Source: Bacillota bacterium
GTDB lineage: Bacteria; Bacillota; Clostridia; DSM-8532
Reading direction: 5' to 3'
Length of the DNA: 64,000 bases
NCBI GenBank assembly: GCA_023415825.1
Contig: JAEZJF010000013.1
Span: 1 to 64,000, forward strand
A program made the translations under genes and the position numbers. Positions 50,991 through 60,652 of this stretch are shown one piece after another. Position 1 is the first letter of the stretch; the number at the start of each line of letters is the position of its first letter. The notes under the pieces were generated by a model. That model made no database searches. It saw only the letters and a list, made by a program, of their open reading frames with translations, and was not told the origin of the DNA.

Positions 50991-52790
50991 ATGAAGAATG
51001 CTGCGATAAACTTAATTAAAACCGCAACAAGCCGCTTACGAATAAAGATGATTATGCTATTATCCCCACTTATAGCTTTGTCCTTTTCTTTGGTTGCTGT
51101 TGTGGCATACAATTATTTTTCGGAAAACAGCATACAAACTTACATCCAGAATGCTGAGATACCGCTTAGAATTCTCAAGCTAAGAACCGACGACTATTTT
51201 GATAAGCTTAAAAATTCTCTGCTTTCTTTTTACAGTGACATTATTTTTTCCTTTGGGGATTATTCGGGCAATAACGGCCACAACTACAAAATTAAAAAGC
51301 TACAGGAAATTTACATCACTACGCCGGAAACTGATTCCGTGCTTCTTTACCTGCCAAACGATAAAGAGCTGTATATTATTAACAGTAAGATTAACCAATC
51401 GTTTCAAAACGCCGTTGAAATAGAGGACATGCCGTGGTATCTAAACAGTCTTGACAAGGACAAAACTGTACTTGAAGCATCGCATATAATGTCGGGATAT
51501 CAGGATAAATACTTTCTAAATACTGAATCACCTGTATTTTCTATATCTAGGGAGATGAAGGCTCACGGCATCAGATATGCGGTGCTCAATATAAATTACA
51601 GGCTCGATACATTAAAAAGGCTGCTTGCTGAAAGTGTTTTGAACGACAATGCAAACATTGTGCTGTTAGACAATAACGGCAGCCTAGTTTGTTCATCACA
51701 GGGCGATGCCGCTGATATTCCTTTAAACGCAATGTATTCCTTTGTTAGCAGCAGCGCTACAGCCCCTGCCCAGTATTACGACGAAAGCTCCGGAAAAACG
51801 TACTTAGTTTTACATATCAATACGGATTCCGGCATGAAGCTTATGCAAATAATTGATATGGAAACTGTGCTGGCTCAGCCCAAGATGCTAAGGAGTGTTA
51901 TAGCAGAAATAAGTATAGCCACCATAATACTGTTTTTAATTATCATTATCGCTGTTTCTGTCAGCATAACCAAACCCCTGCGAGCTGTGGAAAACGCAAT
52001 GAAGCAAATTGCCCGCGGAGATTTTGATGTCGAGGTTCAAGTCAGCGGTAACGACGAAATAAGCCGCATTGCAAATACCTTGAATTACATGAAATCTAAA
52101 ATTAAAAGTTTAATCAACGAAGAATACCGCATGACGCTTAAATATAAGGATGCCCAGTTCGATGCATTGGAGCACCAGATTAATCCCCACTTCATCTCGA
52201 ACACACTGCAATGCATAGGCAGCGCCGCCTATGACTCGAACCCCGAGGAAATCGAAGCTATGACAAAATCCTTGTCCGATATGCTGCGGTACAGTGCAAA
52301 GGGCGATCGCCACGTGGTAAGTCTGGAATCGGAAATTGAAAATATAAAGGATTATCTTAAAATCCAGAAATTCCGGTTTGAGGACAGGCTTGATTGCCAT
52401 ATTAACGTGCAAGCCGCGGATTTAAAGATAAAGATACCCAAGCTCACGCTTCAGCCTATTGTCGAAAACGCTATTATTTACGGCGTTGAGGCAAACAAGG
52501 AAAAGACTTATTTATTAATAGATATTAAGGAAGCCTTAGATTATTGTGTAATCGTCGTTGCAGATAACGGCGCGGGAATGGATGAACAAAAGCTTTTAGA
52601 ACTGCAAACAAGCTTAAACAACGTCAAGGATGAGCTTGGCTCGGAACATATTGGTCTGCGAAATATTTGCAGCAGAATGTTTCTTCTGTATGGTAATTTA
52701 TTTTCCATACGCATAAGCAAAAACGAGCCTCACGGAGTAGTTGTGGAGCTAAGCATCCCGCTTAACAGGGAGGTGGATTCTCAGTGCTGA
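50991..52790 (+). CDS. YesM-type sensor histidine kinase
   Basis: A 599-residue membrane kinase. Segment 1 is near residues 20-42 and an extracellular dCache-like domain runs to about 300. Segment 2 (IATIILFLIIIIAVSVSI) is followed by HAMP, then QINPHFISNTLQCIG near 395 with the phospho-His; most YesM-type kinases have H-F-L-Y-N-T here. HATPase: LQPIVENAIIYGV and IGLRNICSRM. It overlaps the regulator gene by 7 bases and lies upstream of a CUT1-type importer, which it probably controls in response to an oligosaccharide. Confidence 0.9.
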   Translation: MKNAAINLIKTATSRLRIKMIMLLSPLIALSFSLVAVVAYNYFSENSIQTYIQNAEIPLRILKLRTDDYFDKLKNSLLSFYSDIIFSFGDYSGNNGHNYKIKKLQEIYITTPETDSVLLYLPNDKELYIINSKINQSFQNAVEIEDMPWYLNSLDKDKTVLEASHIMSGYQDKYFLNTESPVFSISREMKAHGIRYAVLNINYRLDTLKRLLAESVLNDNANIVLLDNNGSLVCSSQGDAADIPLNAMYSFVSSSATAPAQYYDESSGKTYLVLHINTDSGMKLMQIIDMETVLAQPKMLRSVIAEISIATIILFLIIIIAVSVSITKPLRAVENAMKQIARGDFDVEVQVSGNDEISRIANTLNYMKSKIKSLINEEYRMTLKYKDAQFDALEHQINPHFISNTLQCIGSAAYDSNPEEIEAMTKSLSDMLRYSAKGDRHVVSLESEIENIKDYLKIQKFRFEDRLDCHINVQAADLKIKIPKLTLQPIVENAIIYGVEANKEKTYLLIDIKEALDYCVIVVADNGAGMDEQKLLELQTSLNNVKDELGSEHIGLRNICSRMFLLYGNLFSIRISKNEPHGVVVELSIPLNREVDSQC

Positions 52791-53995
52791 GGGCAATTAT
52801 TGCAGATGACGAGCCCAAAATCCGAAATATAATTATTCGCAAGGGCAACTGGGCGGAGCTTGGAATGGAAATCGCAGCAGAAGCGCAAAATGGGGACATG
52901 CTTTGTGAGCTTGCAGAGCTGCACAAGCCGCATATCGTGATAACCGACATGCGAATGCCGGGCATAAACGGAGCGGAGCTTATACGCTTTTTAGCGGAAA
53001 ATTATCCCCATATGCAGCTTCTGGTAATAAGCGGATACAGCGATTTTGAATACATGAAGCAGGCTGTCAATTCGGGTGTGGTCGACTATATTCTTAAGCC
53101 GATATCACAAGAGGAACTTAACAAGGCTCTTTCAAATGCGGTGTGCCGGATTGCCAGCCAGCAGAAAAGGCAGGAATTGGAGCGCAAGCAAGTGCAAACG
53201 CTCTCGCTTGCGCAGGAAAGCTTGATTAACCGGTTTGTAAGCGGAATTAACGTGGATGAAAGCGCCCTTGTGGATGCATTAAGCTTGCCCCGAAGTGATA
53301 CGGACCGTCGCTTTCGCGCGGTTATTATTCTTTTGCGAGACATTGACAAAGTGTGCGTAAAAGCTTTTAACGGCGATGTAAATTTGTTTATTTACGGCAT
53401 TCTCAATATAATAAACGAGCTTGTTGGCAGCAACGGCAAGGCGTTTAGGCTTGCCGGAGCGGAAAGACTCGCTTTAATCCTTTGGGACAGCCTTGATGAT
53501 TCAGCAATAAAACAGCATATATCCGTTTGCAGCGAAAAAGTATCAAAGCACATGGGTATACGTGCGGAGTTTGCGGTAGGCGGAATAGCTAACTCTCTAG
53601 CGGATTTGCCGCACAGTGTTGGTCAGGCACAACAGGTAACGGGGCACTTTTTATTAAAAGAAGAAGCAAATATAAGGTTTTACGAGGATGAACAGCTTCA
53701 CGCGCGCATACGCAGCTATATAGAGGCCCATTATGCCGAGAGGCTTACAGTCAATGAGCTGGCAGGCGCCTTTTATATAAGTCCGCAATATCTGACCCGC
53801 ATATTTAAAGAGCATTATGGTATCGCGCCCTATGAGTATATCATGCTTCTAAAAATAGAACGGGCAAAGCAAATGCTGGCAAACGGACAACACAAATCAA
53901 AGGAAATACTGGCCGAGTTGAGCTTTATTGATGAAAGTCATTTCAGTAAAACCTTTAAACGCATAGTGGGTGTCTCACCTAAAAAATACCATTAA
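52784..53995 (+). CDS. YesN-type response regulator with AraC DNA-binding domain
   Basis: A 403-residue regulator, shorter than its homolog at 43004. Receiver: AIIADDEPKIRNII, phospho-acceptor Asp in IVITDMRMPGING, Lys in YILKPISQE. The middle region is compact. AraC HTH: TVNELAGAFYISPQYLTRIF and LSFIDESHFSKTFKRIVG. The start is a GTG overlapping the kinase gene, with GGGAGG about 10 bases upstream. Its operon is closed by the hairpin at 54025-54050. Likely target: the promoter of the binding protein at 54160. Confidence 0.9.
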   Translation: MLRAIIADDEPKIRNIIIRKGNWAELGMEIAAEAQNGDMLCELAELHKPHIVITDMRMPGINGAELIRFLAENYPHMQLLVISGYSDFEYMKQAVNSGVVDYILKPISQEELNKALSNAVCRIASQQKRQELERKQVQTLSLAQESLINRFVSGINVDESALVDALSLPRSDTDRRFRAVIILLRDIDKVCVKAFNGDVNLFIYGILNIINELVGSNGKAFRLAGAERLALILWDSLDDSAIKQHISVCSEKVSKHMGIRAEFAVGGIANSLADLPHSVGQAQQVTGHFLLKEEANIRFYEDEQLHARIRSYIEAHYAERLTVNELAGAFYISPQYLTRIFKEHYGIAPYEYIMLLKIERAKQMLANGQHKSKEILAELSFIDESHFSKTFKRIVGVSPKKYH

Positions 53996-54024
53996 AACAT
54001 AAAAAGTTGAAGAACTGAGGTCGA

Positions 54025-54050
54025 CACCTAACGTGGTGCCGACCTTTTGT
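54025..54050 (+). terminator. Intrinsic terminator after the two-component genes
   Basis: GGTCG-CACC pairs with GGTG-CGACC with one A/C mismatch in the stem, followed by TTTTGTTTGTTT. It separates regulator genes from the importer operon. Confidence 0.75.
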
Positions 54051-54159
54051 TTGTTTCATAATATACAAGTTTTCGTTGCGGATTTACATTCCATCTCTAC
54101 TTTGCGTTAGCTATAATTAGGGTACCAGATGTGCAATAGCACAGTTTTAGGAGGATAAT

Positions 54160-55479
54160 ATGAGAAAAATTATAAGTATTTTTGCAGTTGTCCTATCGAT
54201 CGCTATGATGTTTAGCGCCTGCGGAGGTGGCAAACCGGCTCCAGCCTCCGGCAACTCATCACCTGACGCCTCTGTGAGCCCCGTCGCTTCAGAAAGTCAG
54301 AAGGCTCCAACAAAAGAAAATGTCACTATTACATATCTTACAGGAATTCCTCTTTACGCGAAAAACGGTGCAGACATTAACGCGGAATTCCAGAAAACAA
54401 ACCCCAATATCACCGTTAAAATCGAGCATGTCTCGGATAACTACGAGGCTGTTTTAAAGACCAAGCTGGTTACCGAAAATCCGCCGGATATTTTTAACTG
54501 GCAAGGATATCTCGCAATGAAGCCATTTGTCGAGGGAGGTCAAGTCGTTTCTCTTGACGGCACAGGCATAGAAGCTATGCTTTACCCAAACTTTGTAGAA
54601 TCGGGCAAAATGGACGGAAAGTTTTACGGTGTACCAACACAGATACAGACAATAGGCCTTCTGTACAATAAGGATGTTTTCAAGAAAGCGGGAATAAACG
54701 AAGTGCCCAAGACTGTGTCGGCCTTGAAGGAAGCGGTAACTAAAATAAATGCCATCGGCGTTCAGCCCTTTGCGTCAGGCTTAAAGGAACAGTGGGTCTG
54801 CTATGACTTATTCTGGTTCGCGCAAAGCCCGCATGTCGGAGACATGCTTTCGTGGAACAACGATATGAACGCAGGCAAGGGCACATTTATGAACGATAAC
54901 ATGCCTGCCATGTTCGAGCTGTTTGACTTTATCTACGCAAACAGCGGCAGCAAAGCCATGTCCTCGGATTTTGCCGAGATGTGCCACCAGATTGCAAGCG
55001 GTACCGCCGCAATGGGCATTCAAGGAGACTGGTCCTATGAGGAGACCATGAAGATTGACCCCAACGCCAATGTCGGCATGATTGGGCTTCCCATAGACGA
55101 GAATGCTGAAAACGCAACCGTTCTTGCCGATGTTGCCGAGGTGCTGTACGTTTCCAGCGCAAGCAAAAACCAAGAGGCTGCTCAAACCTTTATTAAGTGG
55201 ATTTTATCCAAGGAGGGCGCGACTTTCCTCGGTGCTATGACAAAAACTCCGTCCCCATCCAACGCGAAGCCCGATATTGAGCTTAACCCCTTTGCCAGAG
55301 ATGGCAGTCAGTGGGTCGCCGACGGCAAAAAGACAGCCATATTCGCATGGGATTACTGGGCTCCCGGAATCATGGATATCGCCGGCAAGAACCTGCAAGC
55401 CTATTTTACAAAGGCTATGACGCTCGAGGAGCTTGTCGCGGACTTGGACGCACAATGGGCTAAAACAATAAAAAAATAG
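54160..55479 (+). CDS. Sugar ABC transporter substrate-binding lipoprotein (CUT1 type)
   Basis: A 439-residue lipoprotein: signal peptide with lipobox MFSAC, then a linker rich in Ser/Pro to about residue 50 and a type II binding fold of the extracellular solute-binding family 1 (ITYLTGIPLYAKNGADINAE, YGVPTQIQTIGLLYNKDVF, GDWSYEETMKIDPNANVGMI, NQEAAQTFIKWILSKEGA). It binds an oligosaccharide for the two permeases at 55582 and 56475. GGAGG precedes the ATG. No ATPase gene is nearby, so a shared MsmK-like ATPase elsewhere is likely to power it. Confidence 0.92.
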   Translation: MRKIISIFAVVLSIAMMFSACGGGKPAPASGNSSPDASVSPVASESQKAPTKENVTITYLTGIPLYAKNGADINAEFQKTNPNITVKIEHVSDNYEAVLKTKLVTENPPDIFNWQGYLAMKPFVEGGQVVSLDGTGIEAMLYPNFVESGKMDGKFYGVPTQIQTIGLLYNKDVFKKAGINEVPKTVSALKEAVTKINAIGVQPFASGLKEQWVCYDLFWFAQSPHVGDMLSWNNDMNAGKGTFMNDNMPAMFELFDFIYANSGSKAMSSDFAEMCHQIASGTAAMGIQGDWSYEETMKIDPNANVGMIGLPIDENAENATVLADVAEVLYVSSASKNQEAAQTFIKWILSKEGATFLGAMTKTPSPSNAKPDIELNPFARDGSQWVADGKKTAIFAWDYWAPGIMDIAGKNLQAYFTKAMTLEELVADLDAQWAKTIKK

Positions 55480-55495
55480 CTTACCTTATATCGGG

Positions 55496-55525
55496 GCGGC
55501 GGGCAAGAAAACCCGCCGCTTTATT
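55496..55525 (+). terminator. Intra-operon attenuating hairpin
   Basis: GC-rich 8-bp stem GCGGCGGG/CCCGCCGC with an 8-base loop, followed by TTTATT. Between binding-protein and permease genes it probably keeps the binding protein in excess. Confidence 0.8.
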
Positions 55526-55581
55526 GTAGCAAATCATTGAAATATGAACTTGAATATCAATTTATCAAAGGTGTGGTTTAA

Positions 55582-56475
55582 ATGCTCGGCAACATAATGA
55601 GAAGAAATAAAGAGCGCATTTCTATGCTGCTTTTTATAGCCCCTTTTACCGTTTTATTTATAACCTTGTTCTTGTATCCGCTAATTAAGGGCGTACTGTT
55701 CTCCTTTACAGACTGGAACGGCATAAATCCGAGGCTCAACTTCATAGGAATTCAAAACTATATAAATCTCTTTACGCAGGATAACCGCTTCCTTCATTCG
55801 CTTGGAGTTACCGGAGCTTATACCGTTGTAAATGTTATAGGCGCAAATGTGCTTGGATTGTTGCTTGCGTTAATCATTGAAAGCACAGCCAGCATAAAAA
55901 ACCTTTTGCGCACGACATTTTTTCTGCCGTACATATTCAGCCTTGTAGTTGTGGGTTTTATCTGGAAGCTTATCTATACCAAGGTTATGACGAATTTATA
56001 TGATATAACCGGGATTGGATTTTTCAATCTTGACTTCCTGGGCGACCCGAAGCTTGCTCTCACCGGCGTACTGATAATGAGCATCTGGCAGGGGCTGGGG
56101 TATTATCTAATCATATACATAGCAGGCTTGCAGACGGTGGACAAAGCCTTGCTGGAGGCCGCGGGCATAGACGGTGCAAACCGGTTTCAACGCTTTTTTA
56201 ATGTTACGCTGCCCATGCTTATGCCGTCTGTGACAATCTGCGTATTCACAAGCATCGCGGATTCACTGAAGGTCTTCGACGCAATCTTCGTGTTGACCTC
56301 CGGTGGCCCTGGATACGCTACGGAGGCGATTGCGCTTAACATCTACAACGAGGCGTTCGGCTCCGCAAATCTATATGGCTACGGCATGGCAAAGGCAGTT
56401 ATTCTTGCCATTATTATCATGGCAATATCACTTGTCCAACTAAAATTCTTTAAATCAATGGAGGTCGACAGCTAA
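55582..56475 (+). CDS. Sugar ABC transporter permease 1 (MalF/UgpA-like)
   Basis: A 297-residue permease with six membrane segments. The first is ISMLLFIAPFTVLFITLFLY. The coupling EAA loop is EAAGIDGANRFQRFFNVTLP near residues 193-212. The segment after it (SVTICVFTSIADSLKVFD) and the late loop TSGGPGYATEAIALNIYN are typical. AAAGGTG precedes the ATG. Its stop overlaps the next permease start by one base (TAATG). It forms the channel with the second permease. Confidence 0.92.
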   Translation: MLGNIMRRNKERISMLLFIAPFTVLFITLFLYPLIKGVLFSFTDWNGINPRLNFIGIQNYINLFTQDNRFLHSLGVTGAYTVVNVIGANVLGLLLALIIESTASIKNLLRTTFFLPYIFSLVVVGFIWKLIYTKVMTNLYDITGIGFFNLDFLGDPKLALTGVLIMSIWQGLGYYLIIYIAGLQTVDKALLEAAGIDGANRFQRFFNVTLPMLMPSVTICVFTSIADSLKVFDAIFVLTSGGPGYATEAIALNIYNEAFGSANLYGYGMAKAVILAIIIMAISLVQLKFFKSMEVDS

Positions 56476-57305
56476 TGAGTACGGCTAAAACAACAATCTA
56501 TAGGCTGGGGCTTGCATTGCTGCTCATAGCCGTGCTTTCGGTGTTTCTGTTCCCCATTTGGCTTATCGTTATCAACTCTTTTAAGCCCTTTAAAGATATG
56601 TTCCTGTCGTTTTTGTCGTTGCCCAAAAGCCTTTATTTGGACAATTACATTACCGCCTTTAATTCGGCTGGATTTCTTCACAAGGTATTCAACAATGTCC
56701 TTTTAACCGCAATGACCGTTCTGGGTGTGATAATATGCGCGTCCCTTGCCGGATACAAGCTTTCGCGCGATAAAAGCCGTCTGAGCCGCTTTTTCTACAT
56801 GCTTTTTACCGTCCCTTTTCTAATACCCTTTTACACCTACATGATTCCGCTGGTGCAGCAGATTACAAGGCTTAAGCTCATGAACCATCTTTACGGGCTT
56901 GCGCTTGTATCAATCTCCACAAGCAGCTTCGCTGTGTTTATGGTGCATGGCTTTGTCAAGGGAATTCCTTGCGAGATGGACGAATCGGCCAGAATTGACG
57001 GCTGTTCGGAGCTCGGTATATTTTTCAGGATTATAATGCCGCTTTTAAAGCCTGCAATCAGCAGCGTGGCGGTACTTTATTCAATCTGGACATGGAATGA
57101 CTTTCTGCTGCCCTTCCTTGTTCTTACCGATTCTGAAAACCATACCATCACAATAAGCGTATATCAGATGTTCGGAAAATACGGAAGTGAATGGGATATT
57201 ATCACAGCAACACTGGTTTTGGCGTCGTTACCTATGGTGGTGCTGTATCTTTTCTTGCAGAAATATGTTGTAAGCGGTATTGTGGCAGGTGCCGTAAAAG
57301 GATAA
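56475..57305 (+). CDS. Sugar ABC transporter permease 2 (MalG/UgpE-like)
   Basis: A 276-residue permease with six membrane segments, first near residues 12-34. The coupling loop is DESARIDGCSELGIFFRIIM near 173-192, followed by WTWNDFLLPFLVL, a hallmark of this group. The C-terminus has the usual LQKYVVSGIVAGAVKG. It pairs with the permease that overlaps its start. A GH65 phosphorylase begins 20 bases later, so the imported sugar is likely that enzyme's disaccharide substrate. Confidence 0.92.
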   Translation: MSTAKTTIYRLGLALLLIAVLSVFLFPIWLIVINSFKPFKDMFLSFLSLPKSLYLDNYITAFNSAGFLHKVFNNVLLTAMTVLGVIICASLAGYKLSRDKSRLSRFFYMLFTVPFLIPFYTYMIPLVQQITRLKLMNHLYGLALVSISTSSFAVFMVHGFVKGIPCEMDESARIDGCSELGIFFRIIMPLLKPAISSVAVLYSIWTWNDFLLPFLVLTDSENHTITISVYQMFGKYGSEWDIITATLVLASLPMVVLYLFLQKYVVSGIVAGAVKG

Positions 57306-57324
57306 CTGGAGGTAACAGGAAGTA

Positions 57325-59580
57325 ATGAACGATTGGATTTTAGAAGAAACCGGCTTTTCAGACAAGCTTCGCAGCGGTCGCGAGGCTTTGTACACTGTGG
57401 GCAACGGATATATTTGCGCACGAGGCTTTTTTGAGGAAACGCAAACTGGCTTACTTTCGCTTGGAGGAATATATGCAGCCGGAGTGTATGGAAAGGCCGA
57501 ATACAAGCCATGGCGAGGTGAGGGACGGGAGCTTGTAAATATATCAAATATTTTTTCATGCAAAATACTAATTGATGGCGAGCCTGTGGAATTTAACGGC
57601 AATACTTGCTGTGAATATTCCCGCTGTCTGGATATGCGCTCCGCGACCTTGTACAGAAGCTATGTGTTCGAGTCAAGGAGCGGAAAACAGGTGCGTCTTG
57701 AGTTTGAACGGTTTGTCAGCATGGCCGATAAGCACATAAGCGGTCAAAAAGTTACAATAACTTCGGCAGAGGATGCACAAATAGAGCTTACAATGGGAAT
57801 TAACCACGATATAAAGAATCTGAATCTTGTAAGCAGCGAGCCGTTGCCAATTCAACCCGGCAGAAAGCATATATTCAAGGTCAATTCCGATTGCGAAAGC
57901 TTGGTGACATCTATTGACGAGGATTTGGAAAAGGCGATACTGCATTTGCAAAGCGTAAACTCCGGTGGTTGGACACAGTGCTCCGCGGAATCGGATGAGG
58001 TTTGCGGCACCCGTTTTAAAGGCAATGCCAAGGCCAAAAGCAGCTACTGCTTTGAAAAGCTCGTATTCACCGATTGCGAATGGAATAACTGCGAAAGCAC
58101 CAGCAGCATTAAAGCTAAATTCGCGCTAAAAACATACGACGTGGAGTATAAAAAGCATAAATCCGCTCTGGAACGTCTGTGGGAAAATTCTGATATTGAA
58201 ATTCAAGGCTCCATAGAGGACCAGCAGATAGCGCGTTATAATATTTTGCAGCTCATGCAGTCCTGCCCGTGGTATGACGAGACCCAGAGTATCGGGGCAC
58301 GCGGCCTTACCGGAGAAATGTACGATGGTTGCATTTTCTGGGATACCGAAATCTTTATGCTACCCTTTTTTACGCTGACACAACCGGAACAGGCCAAAAG
58401 GCTGCTGATGTTCCGCTACCACACTCTGGACGAGGCAAAAATCCATGCGCAAAGCAACCGGTTTTCCGGCGCAATGTACCCGTGGCAGTGCAGCGAAAAG
58501 GGAATCGAACAGACTCCGCAGGGCGTGGGCGCGTTTTATTCAATCCATATTATCGCGGATATCGCCTACGCTCTGTTGCATTACTACCGCAGCACAGGCG
58601 ACAAAGCCTTTTTCGAACGCTACGGGCTCGAAATCCTGCTTGAAACCGCAAAATTCTGGCTTAGTCGTGTCACATGGGATGATGAATTTGAACGCTACAA
58701 CATTCTTGCAGTGCGCGGGCCCAATGAGTATGACGTTATAGTGAACAACAATTTTTATACAAACTTTATGGCAAAAGAAAACCTGACTGTAGTTTCGCAG
58801 GTAATGGATAGCCTAAAGCAGTCAAATCAGCCGTTGTACTCCGCACTGATGCAAAAGACCGGAACCGGAGAAAACGAGTTAAGGCAGATGGAGGCCGTGG
58901 CGCAGCTTATTTATATTTGCTATGACGAAAAGCGTAAGCTTTACCTTGAAGACGACATGTACTGCAAGCGTGTTCCAGTTGATATGAAAAGCATACAGCC
59001 AACCGCAAAGCGGATAATTGACACAACGATTCCCTACGAGGCGCTTATGCTCTACCAGATATCCAAGCAGGCGGACGTCCTGCACTTAATGAATCTTTTT
59101 CCGCACCGGTTTACAAAGGAGCAAAAGCAGGCCGCATGGGATTATTATGTTCCCAAAACTGCTCACGACAGCTCGCTCAGCTACAGCCAGCATTCCATTA
59201 TGGCTTCAACCTTGGGCAAGTCGGATACGGCCTATGAGTTTTTTAAAGTTAGCGCGCGTCTGGATATTGATGATGTTCAGCTAAACACGGTGAGCGGCCT
59301 GCATTTTGCAAATTTCGGGGGGACATATCAAGCTGTGGTGTACGGAATGTGCGGAATAACGGTTGATGATACCGGTATCAGCATATCGCCGTCATTACCC
59401 GACGGATGGAGCAGCGTGAAGCTTACGGTGTATTCGAACAATACTGCTGTAAGGCTTTGTATACAAAACGATAGCGTAGAAGCGAGAATTAAAGAACCGG
59501 CAGAGGTTAAGCTTAAAATCTTTGGTGAAGACTTCACACTTAATTCAAGCGTAACCCCGCTTACGGCTGAGAGGAAATAA
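57325..59580 (+). CDS. GH65-family disaccharide phosphorylase
   Basis: A 751-residue cytoplasmic enzyme of glycoside hydrolase family 65, normal length. An N-terminal beta-sandwich (to about 270) is followed by an (alpha/alpha)6 barrel with GLTGEMYDGCIFWDTEIFML near 325-345. RGPNEYDVIVNNNFYTN near 464-480 is the family's G-P-D-E-Y-H-E region with the general acid, and SSLSYSQHSIMAS near 615 the phosphate-binding loop. The change of DEYHE to NEYDV may mark an unusual specificity. Members split maltose, trehalose, kojibiose, nigerose or glucosyl-glycerol types, releasing beta-glucose-1-phosphate. Substrate here is not determined. Confidence 0.88.
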   Translation: MNDWILEETGFSDKLRSGREALYTVGNGYICARGFFEETQTGLLSLGGIYAAGVYGKAEYKPWRGEGRELVNISNIFSCKILIDGEPVEFNGNTCCEYSRCLDMRSATLYRSYVFESRSGKQVRLEFERFVSMADKHISGQKVTITSAEDAQIELTMGINHDIKNLNLVSSEPLPIQPGRKHIFKVNSDCESLVTSIDEDLEKAILHLQSVNSGGWTQCSAESDEVCGTRFKGNAKAKSSYCFEKLVFTDCEWNNCESTSSIKAKFALKTYDVEYKKHKSALERLWENSDIEIQGSIEDQQIARYNILQLMQSCPWYDETQSIGARGLTGEMYDGCIFWDTEIFMLPFFTLTQPEQAKRLLMFRYHTLDEAKIHAQSNRFSGAMYPWQCSEKGIEQTPQGVGAFYSIHIIADIAYALLHYYRSTGDKAFFERYGLEILLETAKFWLSRVTWDDEFERYNILAVRGPNEYDVIVNNNFYTNFMAKENLTVVSQVMDSLKQSNQPLYSALMQKTGTGENELRQMEAVAQLIYICYDEKRKLYLEDDMYCKRVPVDMKSIQPTAKRIIDTTIPYEALMLYQISKQADVLHLMNLFPHRFTKEQKQAAWDYYVPKTAHDSSLSYSQHSIMASTLGKSDTAYEFFKVSARLDIDDVQLNTVSGLHFANFGGTYQAVVYGMCGITVDDTGISISPSLPDGWSSVKLTVYSNNTAVRLCIQNDSVEARIKEPAEVKLKIFGEDFTLNSSVTPLTAERK

Positions 59581-59582
59581 AT

Positions 59583-60461
59583 ATGAGCTACAAACAGTAT
59601 AAAGCCATCTTTTTTGATTGGGACGGCACTGCCGTTGAAAGCCGCACCGCTCCTGCCGGTGCTATACTTCCGCATATGAAGCGGCTTTTAAAAAATGGAG
59701 TAAAGCTGATTATAGTAAGCGGAACCACCTATGAAAACATTCTGGGCGGTATGCTGCATGAGTATTTTACCGCGGAAGAACTGCAAAATTTGTTTTTAGG
59801 GCTTGCCCGCGGAGTGCATAACTACGGCTTTGACAAAAACGGCAGCCCCATAATGCTCTTCACTCCTAGACTGGATATTGATCAAGTATTAAAAATACAT
59901 CGTGTTGCGTTTATCACCCATGAAATTTTACTGAAAGAGTACCGTATAGAAAGCGATATTGTATTCAGCCGGCCTGCTTACTGCAAGCTTGACTTTATGG
60001 TCGGAAACAACCGTGGAGATAAATTGTTTTTACAGGCGGACGAAATCGACAAAGCAGACGAATTTCTTCGCAAAAAAGGAATCTGCGGCGGAGTTGGGCG
60101 GCTGATAGAGCTTGCAAACACCACAGGCCGTGAGCAAGACGTCGACATAACCACCACAAGCGATATGAAATATCTTGAAATAGGTATAGCAACAAAATCT
60201 AATAACGTTGATTACTTTGTAGAAAAGGTAATAAACAGCAATAGCATTTCTCTAGAGGAATGCTGCTTCTGGGGAGACGAGTTTGCGCAGCTTTCCGACG
60301 GTGTGCTGGGCAGTGACGCTCAAATGATAACAGAGCTTAGTGAGGGCGCCGATTTTTATGATGTATCCCTGTCAAATGCCCCCTTGCCGGAATGCGTTAA
60401 AAAGGTTGGTGGTGGAATTAAGAGCTTTGAAGAGTTTTTACGTGAGCAGGCGGATTATTAG
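59583..60461 (+). CDS. HAD-superfamily hydrolase (Cof/HAD-IIB-like)
   Basis: A 292-residue HAD protein. Motif I is FFDWDGTAVES with Asp12 and Asp14, motif II IIVSGTTYENI, and motif IV ECCFWGDEFAQLSDGV near 222-237. Its cap is inserted between motifs II and III, as in the HAD-IIB group, so it is not a classical beta-phosphoglucomutase, which has a small helical cap between motifs I and II. It starts 3 bases after the GH65 gene. It may act as a phosphatase or a mutase on the sugar-1-phosphate the phosphorylase makes; which one is unclear. Confidence 0.8.
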   Translation: MSYKQYKAIFFDWDGTAVESRTAPAGAILPHMKRLLKNGVKLIIVSGTTYENILGGMLHEYFTAEELQNLFLGLARGVHNYGFDKNGSPIMLFTPRLDIDQVLKIHRVAFITHEILLKEYRIESDIVFSRPAYCKLDFMVGNNRGDKLFLQADEIDKADEFLRKKGICGGVGRLIELANTTGREQDVDITTTSDMKYLEIGIATKSNNVDYFVEKVINSNSISLEECCFWGDEFAQLSDGVLGSDAQMITELSEGADFYDVSLSNAPLPECVKKVGGGIKSFEEFLREQADY

Positions 60462-60652
60462 CATCCTTACTTTCTTTGATAATTCTACTACGCTTTTCAA
60501 TTAATGTGGGTTACGAATCTTAAAAATTTATTGCCTGTTGTATTCAACAATCGGCAATGCCAACGAGACAAATCGAAAAAAATAATAATTTTATAAGGCG
60601 GAATAGCCTGATAAATAAAAATACCCAAAAAAGAAGAAAGGTGCTGAAAAAA

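Noticed and set aside
50696..51019. Open frame reading through the tRNA region (107 codons)
   Set aside because: It is the translation of the tRNA complement (the RIERATPSLGN-type pattern) and contains no family motif.
59583..60461. Assignment of the HAD gene as beta-phosphoglucomutase (pgmB)
   Set aside because: Length and cap position do not match; the sequence after motif II looks like the HAD-IIB group.
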